Shown: positions 63,026 through 64,000 of the stretch, in pieces
How positions within the stretch are numbered: the stretch's first letter is position 1
Layout: each line of letters opens with the position of its first letter
Assembly (NCBI GenBank): GCA_947632515.1
Contig: CANRPO010000019.1
Location: 1-64,000, forward strand
Origin: an uncultured Lachnospiraceae bacterium
Lineage (GTDB): Bacteria > Bacillota > Clostridia > Lachnospirales > Lachnospiraceae
Direction: 5' to 3'
DNA: 64,000 bases
Position numbers and translations under genes: made by a program
The notes under the pieces: model-generated
Databases searched by the model: none
What the model was told of the DNA's origin: nothing
What the model saw: only the letters and a program-made list of their open reading frames with translations

Positions 63026-64000
63026 ATGAAGACACAGAAATTTCAAGTGACGGGTATGACATGCGCCGCGTGCAGCGCCCATGTGGAGAAGGCGGCGGCG
63101 GGAGTGGCGGGCGTTCAAAACGCCACCGTAAGTCTGCTGATGAACAGTATGACGGTGGAGTATGACGAGCCGGCTACGGCGCAGGTTATCTGCGCGGCGG
63201 TGGAGGCCGCGGGCTACGGGGCGTCCCCGGCGGGACAGGACGGTGCGCCGGCTGCGGGAGACGCGGAGGATGCGCTGGAGGACAGGGAGACGCCGAAGAT
63301 CAGACGCAGACTGATCGCGTCGGTCTGCCTGCTGCTCCCGCTCATGTATGTATCCATGGGACATCTGATGTGGGGGTGGTATGTGCCGGAGGCGTTTGCG
63401 TCCGACCCTTGGGCGATCGCCCTGTACCAGCTGCTCCTGACGGAGATGATCATGGTGATCAACCGGAAGTTTTTTGTCAGCGGGTTTCAGGGACTGCTCC
63501 ACAGGGCGCCCAATATGGACACGCTGGTGGCGCTGGGGAGCGGCGCCGCGTTTGTGTACAGCACGGCGGTCATGTTCCGCATGGGCGCGTACTTCAATGC
63601 GGGCGACGGGATGATGGCGGCGCATTGCCTGCACGATATGTATTTCGAGTCTGCGGCCACGATCCTGACGCTTATCACCATCGGCAAGATGCTGGAGGCT
63701 TACAGCAAAGGAAAGACGACCAATGCCATTAAGAGTCTGATAAACCTTGCGCCGAAGACCGCGCATGTGCTGCGGGGCGGGGTAGAGACAACGGTTCCCG
63801 TACAGGAGGTTTTGGCGGGCGATACCTTTATCGTCAGACCCGGAGAAAGCATCCCGGTAGACGGCGAAGTGCTGGAGGGCGAGAGCGCCGTGGACGAGTC
63901 GGCGCTGACGGGAGAGAGCCTTCCCGTAGATAAGTGTGCGGGCAGCCGTGTCAGCGCGGCCACGATCAACCAAAACGGCGCGCTGACCTGCCAGGCCGTC
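63026..64000 (+). CDS. copA: Copper-translocating P-type ATPase, 3' end beyond the window
   Basis: The first 325 codons are present and open to the end. An N-terminal HMA domain has GMTCAAC (Cys13, Cys16), followed by a linker, membrane helices from about residue 95, and the actuator-domain motif [10 protein letters not shown]. The phosphorylation (DKTGT) and CPC motifs lie beyond the window. It exports Cu(I). It begins 17 nt after csoR with a weak ribosome site (GGGA). Confidence 0.92.
   Translation, partial: MKTQKFQVTGMTCAACSAHVEKAAAGVAGVQNATVSLLMNSMTVEYDEPATAQVICAAVEAAGYGASPAGQDGAPAAGDAEDALEDRETPKIRRRLIASVCLLLPLMYVSMGHLMWGWYVPEAFASDPWAIALYQLLLTEMIMVINRKFFVSGFQGLLHRAPNMDTLVALGSGAAFVYSTAVMFRMGAYFNAGDGMMAAHCLHDMYFESAATILTLITIGKMLEAYSKGKTTNAIKSLINLAPKTAHVLRGGVETTVPVQEVLAGDTFIVRPGESIPVDGEVLEGESAVDESALTGESLPVDKCAGSRVSAATINQNGALTCQAV

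Overview
The window looks like a chromosomal segment of a spore-forming, anaerobic member of the Lachnospiraceae (Clostridia). This is inferred from gene content and order: a Firmicutes yaaO-to-rsmI housekeeping cluster, a FabK/FabT-type fatty acid synthesis locus, spmA/spmB, many Gly/Ala/Asp-rich coding regions of fairly high G+C, strong AGGAGG-type ribosome binding sites, and a saccharolytic arabinose operon. No rRNA, phage, insertion sequence or CRISPR array was seen.

Layout. 1-1200: six tRNA genes (Asp, Val, Thr, Tyr, initiator Met, Phe) ending in an intrinsic terminator, with a 163-bp palindrome-rich tandem repeat between the first two. 1340-3300: an AT-rich GntR/ABC transporter cassette whose ATPase gene is frameshifted. 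3385-8200: a lipoprotein, an unrecognised minus-strand gene, a CgeB-like glycosyltransferase, AzlCD and an HD protein. 8256-15980: the yaaO-gmk-like-yaaR-holB-ricT-trmN6-(DUF4015 lipoprotein)-rsmI cluster. 16089-23067: fatty acid synthesis genes acpP, fabK, fabD, fabG, fabF, fabZ, a second FabK/NMO-like flavoprotein and fabH. FabT-type palindromes lie before acpP, before fabD and at the promoter of the MarR gene at 26237, so that gene is very probably the pathway repressor. 23196-25893: spmA and spmB flank a COG2509 FAD protein; both spm genes have good sigma-E-like promoters.

26652-29682 (minus strand): a membrane-anchored DUF885 peptidase and a diguanylate cyclase. 29944-41610: a sugar ABC importer of YtfQRT-YjfF type (one binding protein, one double ATPase, two permeases), then araA, a ribulokinase, araD, a split transketolase and rpe. 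Together these would carry L-arabinose, probably in the furanose form, into the pentose phosphate pathway. 41966-44248: a BlaI regulator with an M56 membrane protease lacking a penicillin-binding sensor, and an XRE regulator on the minus strand. 44509-47036: a cytoplasmic GH9 glycosidase translationally coupled to a SEC-C methionine aminopeptidase. 47340-49971: three unrecognised envelope genes, two of them tandem paralogues. This is the best candidate here for an undescribed system. 50112-53593: metG, a serine hydrolase and a small membrane-anchored protein; 53662: a D-lactate dehydrogenase.

54758-62497 is a signalling block: a response regulator with a degenerate N-terminal receiver, a PocR-sensing hybrid kinase, an acetyltransferase, an HD-GYP phosphodiesterase, a YesL-like membrane protein and a GGDEF cyclase with an intact I-site. 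The window ends in a copper module, csoR with its operator inside the promoter spacer and the first part of copA, which runs off the edge.

Most family assignments come from motifs and remembered family architecture, not from searches. Gene starts were adjusted where a ribosome binding site or family N-terminus argued for it.
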